Shown one piece after another: positions 61,350 through 64,000 of a stretch of DNA of 64,000 bases. Source of the DNA: Achromobacter sp. B7 (GTDB lineage Bacteria; Pseudomonadota; Gammaproteobacteria; Burkholderiales; Burkholderiaceae_B). Made by a program: the position numbers and the translations under genes. The notes under the pieces are model-generated. The model was not told the origin of the DNA and did not search any database. It saw nothing but the letters and a program-made list of their open reading frames with translations. The DNA is taken from NCBI RefSeq assembly GCF_003600685.1, contig NZ_CP032084.1, positions 4,526,001-4,590,000 of the forward strand, in the 5' to 3' direction. Every line of letters starts with the position of its first letter. Within the stretch, counting starts at the first letter, position 1.

Positions 61350-61544
61350 TCAGCCGTTTCGGTGATGGTCCACCATGCCGGCCAAGTACGCCGCCTGCAA
61401 CGCCCTCCAAAGATCACATGCTGGTATTTCGTGATAGTCCTTGGAGCTGATCCACTGAAGTTCCGTACATTCCATGTCCAGAATCTCCAGGGCGATGTTT
61501 TCGATGGCCAGTTTCGCAGTGGCGGATAGCTGGGGCATTGCCAT
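61350..61544 (-). CDS. Hypothetical protein (64 aa)
   Basis: Unrecognised small acidic helical protein (LAIENIALEILDMECTELQW). AAGGAG precedes the ATG; it begins 3 bases after the stop of the gene at 61548-61802, so it is the last gene of that methyltransferase operon. Confidence 0.65.
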   Translation of the reverse strand: MAMPQLSATAKLAIENIALEILDMECTELQWISSKDYHEIPACDLWRALQAAYLAGMVDHHRNG

Positions 61545-61547
61545 GCT

Positions 61548-61802
61548 TCACTCCTTGTCCAGCTGGGCCAGCACTTGGCTGGCCAGCTCGTTCAGATCGA
61601 TTGCCGACTGGGCGATGGCGCGCAATTCTTCCAGCGGCAAGGCTTCGAGGAATCGCCCCATGCGTTGTTCAATTTCCTGCGCCGCCAGCACCGGCCAGGC
61701 GCCATATGCGGCGATCGCGGACAAACCGCCCCGATTGTTGCGGCCGTAGCCGTGCAGGTATGCGGTTAACCCATTCTTCAGTTCGTTTTCATCCCGGCTC
61801 AT
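61548..61802 (-). CDS. Hypothetical protein (84 aa) coupled to the methyltransferase
   Basis: Unrecognised. Start at 61802 overlaps the methyltransferase stop by ATGA; AAAGGA upstream. Helical with an acidic middle (EIEQRMGRFLEALPLEELRA). Possibly a partner or regulator of the methyltransferase by coupling only. Confidence 0.68.
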   Translation of the reverse strand: MSRDENELKNGLTAYLHGYGRNNRGGLSAIAAYGAWPVLAAQEIEQRMGRFLEALPLEELRAIAQSAIDLNELASQVLAQLDKE

Positions 61803-62446
61803 GCTGCGATCCTTTCCTGGTTGGCCAGCGCAAGGCGCTGCACTGCGGCGCCGTGATACTTCGGGTCCATTTCGATCCCGTAGAAGCGTCGTCCGGTTTG
61901 GCGGGCGGCCACGCACGTGGAACCAGAGCCGGCGAACGGGTCTAGAACAATGTCGCGTGGGCGGCTAAAGGTTTCGATCAGCGGCGTCAGGCATTCGACC
62001 GGCTTCTGGGTCGGGTGGTGGCGGTTCCCGGTGTACTTCCATGGCAGCACATCGGGCAACGGTGTCGCCGGCAGCGCCGGCTGGCCCTTGGCCAGCAAGT
62101 AGGCTGACTCGTGCTGGTACGCCAAGAATCGCGCATTTGACTGGTATTGCTTGGCGAACACGATGTGGCCGACCACACGAAAGCCCGCCGCGCGCCAGGC
62201 CGCGAAGAACCGATCCACCCGGTTCCAGCCATAGAACGAAATGCAGAACGCATCATCGCGAAGCACGCGGAACATCTGGGCAAACGCTGGCGTCATCCAT
62301 TCATCGGTGCGGTCATTGGCGATGCTCCGACCGGAGCGGTCCACGTAGTTAACGAGGTACGGCGGATCGGTCAACACCAGGTCGACGCAACGATCTGGCA
62401 AGGTGGGAAGAACGGACAGGCAATCGCCCAGGACAACACGACTCAT
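61799..62446 (-). CDS. Orphan beta-class DNA adenine methyltransferase (215 aa)
   Basis: DNA N6-adenine (or N4-cytosine) methyltransferase. Motif IV DPPY at residues 27-30 precedes motif I DPFAGSGST at 169-177, the beta-class order; HPTQKPVE (144-151) is the usual motif X approach. Start at 62446 behind AAGGAG. No restriction endonuclease is adjacent, so its role may be regulation or protection from host restriction. Recognition sequence unknown. Confidence 0.9.
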   Translation of the reverse strand: MSRVVLGDCLSVLPTLPDRCVDLVLTDPPYLVNYVDRSGRSIANDRTDEWMTPAFAQMFRVLRDDAFCISFYGWNRVDRFFAAWRAAGFRVVGHIVFAKQYQSNARFLAYQHESAYLLAKGQPALPATPLPDVLPWKYTGNRHHPTQKPVECLTPLIETFSRPRDIVLDPFAGSGSTCVAARQTGRRFYGIEMDPKYHGAAVQRLALANQERIAA

Positions 62447-62746
62447 GGTTGGCTCCTTGCGTGCAGCAATGTCAGCCGATCTGCATTGCACTGCACGGGG
62501 CAGGCGGGCGCAGCCCACGAAAGCGCGGTCAAGGGACGTGGAATAAATAGCGAACGCGGTGAGCGGTTCATGCCGCGAAAGCCCTTGAAGATGGGGCCGC
62601 GGCTACAAAGCCGCGCGCAGCGGCCCTAGCGTCCGTGCGGGAGTGGGATGCGACTGTATGCTCCGTGCAGTGCTTGTTGGTCTGCATGTGCCGAAGGTGG
62701 CGCGTCGCCGGCGCGCCAGGCCCCGAGAGGGGCCATTGCAACCTCG
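62447..62746. other. Gene-free 300-base segment
   Basis: No gene. Contains GCGGCT-ACAA-AGCCGC (62599-62614) nested in GGGCCGC...GCGGCCC. Presumably holds the leftward promoter of the methyltransferase operon. Confidence 0.5.
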
Positions 62747-63646
62747 CTAGAAGAGCGACATCTGGCCAGCGGCAGCAGCTTGGCGGATGGCCTTTAGAAT
62801 GGCCTGCGGCGGCGCATCGATCTCAGTCGATGGACTGTCGGCCGCCACCTGGTCGACGTGGATCTCGTCCATGGCCGCCGGCGCCTGCAGTAGCGCTCGA
62901 GCGCCCTCCTCCGCTTCGCGACGGCGAAGCCGTGCGCCCCAGCCGCCCAGGATGTGTGCGGGCGTAAACCACTGCTCCCGGCACTCGCCCGTGAGGCCGT
63001 TGCCATGAATCACCACGGCCGGCACGTGCAAAAGCGCCAGCTGAATGAATGTCATATGCACGCAGCGCTGATCGATGTCGATTGCAGTCGCGTGCATGCA
63101 CCGCTGATAGTTCAGCTGCGCATCGTGCATCGCGTGCGCCGCCGCGATCAACATGCCGCCGGCGCCGCAGGCCGGCTCCAGTACGCGAACGAAACCGTGC
63201 GCGCTCGTCTTGTCGACCAAATCCTGGCCATTGCCCATCATCATGTTGCCCATCAGGCGCGACACCTCATAGGGCGTGAAGAATTGTCCGGCGCCGGCGT
63301 TGCCCATGTCGAGCATCATGAACGTGCTTCCCAGCACGTCGCCAAAGTCTGCTGCCTGAACCCGGACCTCGTAGGCCATGACCAGGTGCGAGAACGCTTG
63401 GACAAGCTGGTCGAGTTCGGCTCGCTCGTACTGAGCGATCACCTGCAGGTAGCGCTGTTCGCGCGCCTCGCGCTGCGCCAGATCTGCTCGGGCCAATGCG
63501 ATCGCGCAGACCTCCACCCAATCGGTCCAGACGCGGTCGATGCCGCGCGTACGCGCGACCTGCCGAATGAGGCTGACGATTTCTTTCTGATGGGCGTCGG
63601 CGCTGTTCAGGAAACGGCGTTGTTGTGCATTTGACGTTTTGGCCAT
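62747..63646 (-). CDS. N-6 DNA methylase-fold protein lacking an NPPF/Y motif (299 aa)
   Basis: HsdM-like SAM-binding protein: GAGQFFTPYEVSRLMGNMMM (118-137) and motif I VLEPACGAGGMLIAAA (155-170), AIDID (188-192) as motif II. The catalytic NPPF/Y expected after motif III is not found; the corresponding stretch reads VVIHGNGLTGECREQ. It ends shortly after, without a target-recognition domain. Either a very divergent enzyme or a SAM-binding non-catalytic protein. AGAGACC before the ATG. Confidence 0.82.
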   Translation of the reverse strand: MAKTSNAQQRRFLNSADAHQKEIVSLIRQVARTRGIDRVWTDWVEVCAIALARADLAQREAREQRYLQVIAQYERAELDQLVQAFSHLVMAYEVRVQAADFGDVLGSTFMMLDMGNAGAGQFFTPYEVSRLMGNMMMGNGQDLVDKTSAHGFVRVLEPACGAGGMLIAAAHAMHDAQLNYQRCMHATAIDIDQRCVHMTFIQLALLHVPAVVIHGNGLTGECREQWFTPAHILGGWGARLRRREAEEGARALLQAPAAMDEIHVDQVAADSPSTEIDAPPQAILKAIRQAAAAGQMSLF

Positions 63647-63913
63647 GTGGTCTCTCCGGTTGCCAGGGCGGGAATGCCCGGAACTTGAGAGGCACGGCGC
63701 AGCGCAGCGCTTGTATGTTGGTGCCAGGCCAGCATGGTAGATTTTTTACACCGTGGAAGCGGTTAGACCGGCCCGTGCAGTTAGCCTAGCGCTGGGGCGT
63801 CATAGCCCGTACTTGAGTAAAAAACCCACGAGCGCCGTGCTGGTCTTCCTGAAGCCCGAACGGTTACGCGCGCCATTCTGAGCGCGCATGCACAAGCAAG
63901 GGAGCTGAAGATC

Positions 63914-64000
63914 ATGTCTATCTCGTCCGTAACGGTGGGAATTGACGTCGCAAAAGCACACTTAGACATTTGTGTACTGGGGGCCGAGCTCACCGCACTC
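63914..64000 (+). CDS. IS110-family transposase, 5' end only
   Basis: The first 29 codons begin MSISSVTVGIDVAKAHLDIC, the DEDD-transposase start (first catalytic Asp in GIDVAKA) of IS110/IS1111 elements. Cut by the window end. GGGAGCTGAAGATC precedes the ATG. The 200 bases upstream are the probable left end of the IS; these elements lack clear terminal inverted repeats. Confidence 0.85.
   Translation, partial: MSISSVTVGIDVAKAHLDICVLGAELTAL

Larger units (their letters stand above)
19787..64000. mobile_element. Integrative conjugative element / integrated conjugative plasmid (right end not in window)
   Basis: Everything right of the tRNA-Pro fragment belongs to one conjugative element as far as can be seen. 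It has a P4-type integrase, type IVB pilus genes, VirB-type T4SS, replication-like protein, Stb-like stability genes, coupling protein, MOBF relaxase, ParB and toxin-antitoxin. No second tRNA-Pro end was found before 64,000, so the element is longer than 44 kb. A nested IS110 element starts at the window edge. Confidence 0.85.

Noticed and set aside
19986..64000. CRISPR arrays
   Set aside because: The only regular array (54442-54547) has a 7-bp unit with 4-base spacers, far too short for CRISPR, and no cas genes are present.

Overview
The window joins a GC-rich bacterial chromosome (1 to about 19,786) to a conjugative integrated element (about 19,787 to at least 64,000). The chromosomal part looks like a betaproteobacterium of the Alcaligenaceae (Achromobacter/Bordetella type). 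This is inferred from the high GC3 coding, the many LysR regulators, a Bug-type tricarboxylate-binding protein beside a CaiB/BaiF CoA-transferase and an HMG-CoA-lyase-like enzyme, and the overall gene style. No 16S gene is present, so genus is not proven.

Chromosome, left to right: aldo/keto reductase divergent from an AraC regulator; LysR regulator; YcaC-type isochorismatase-fold hydrolase; DUF3455 lipoprotein; ECF sigma factor with membrane anti-sigma factor; membrane fatty-acid hydroxylase; YdcH-like protein; a catabolic cluster (Bug binding protein, CoA-transferase, HMG-CoA-lyase-like) divergent from a second LysR gene; LysE/ArgO exporter; NucA-type endonuclease; zinc alcohol dehydrogenase; DUF4142 and YciE-like stress proteins; and an SDR/DUF2269 pair.

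The boundary is the 3' half (anticodon loop to CCA) of a tRNA-Pro(UGG) gene on the minus strand at 19,787-19,831, directly followed by a P4-type tyrosine integrase. The element then carries: (1) a type IVB pilus operon (TcpQ/PilL-like, PilN, O, P, Q, R, S, V) with an extra Cys-rich secreted protein, 21.7-32.5 kb; (2) a complete-looking VirB-type mating-pair apparatus (TrbM, VirB1-6, 8-11) interleaved with KfrB-like and unknown small genes, 32.5-44.4 kb; (3) a plasmid-like HTH/DnaT-like replication protein followed by a gene-free origin candidate, 44.4-46.2 kb; (4) a KfrB-like gene, a StbA/B/C-like stability set, a TrwB/TraD-type coupling protein and a MOBF relaxase-helicase (TrwC), 46.2-53.3 kb; (5) cargo and maintenance: a membrane protein, a striking array of ten 11-bp-period TGTCTCA repeats, an APH(3') aminoglycoside phosphotransferase, a VapC/Phd pair, and a leftward block with a large ParB, small unknown proteins, an isolated ClpX-type zinc-finger protein, an orphan adenine methyltransferase and a methylase-fold protein lacking an NPPF/Y motif; (6) the start of an IS110-family transposase cut by the window edge.

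Taken together the element is an integrated plasmid or replicating ICE: it has an integrase, two pilus systems, conjugative DNA processing, and replication and partition genes. Its right end, with the expected intact tRNA-Pro, is not in the window. The most interesting signals are the 11-bp repeat array at 54,442-54,547, the replication module at 44.4-45.7 kb, an exact KorB-type operator in front of virB2, and the divergent aminoglycoside kinase.
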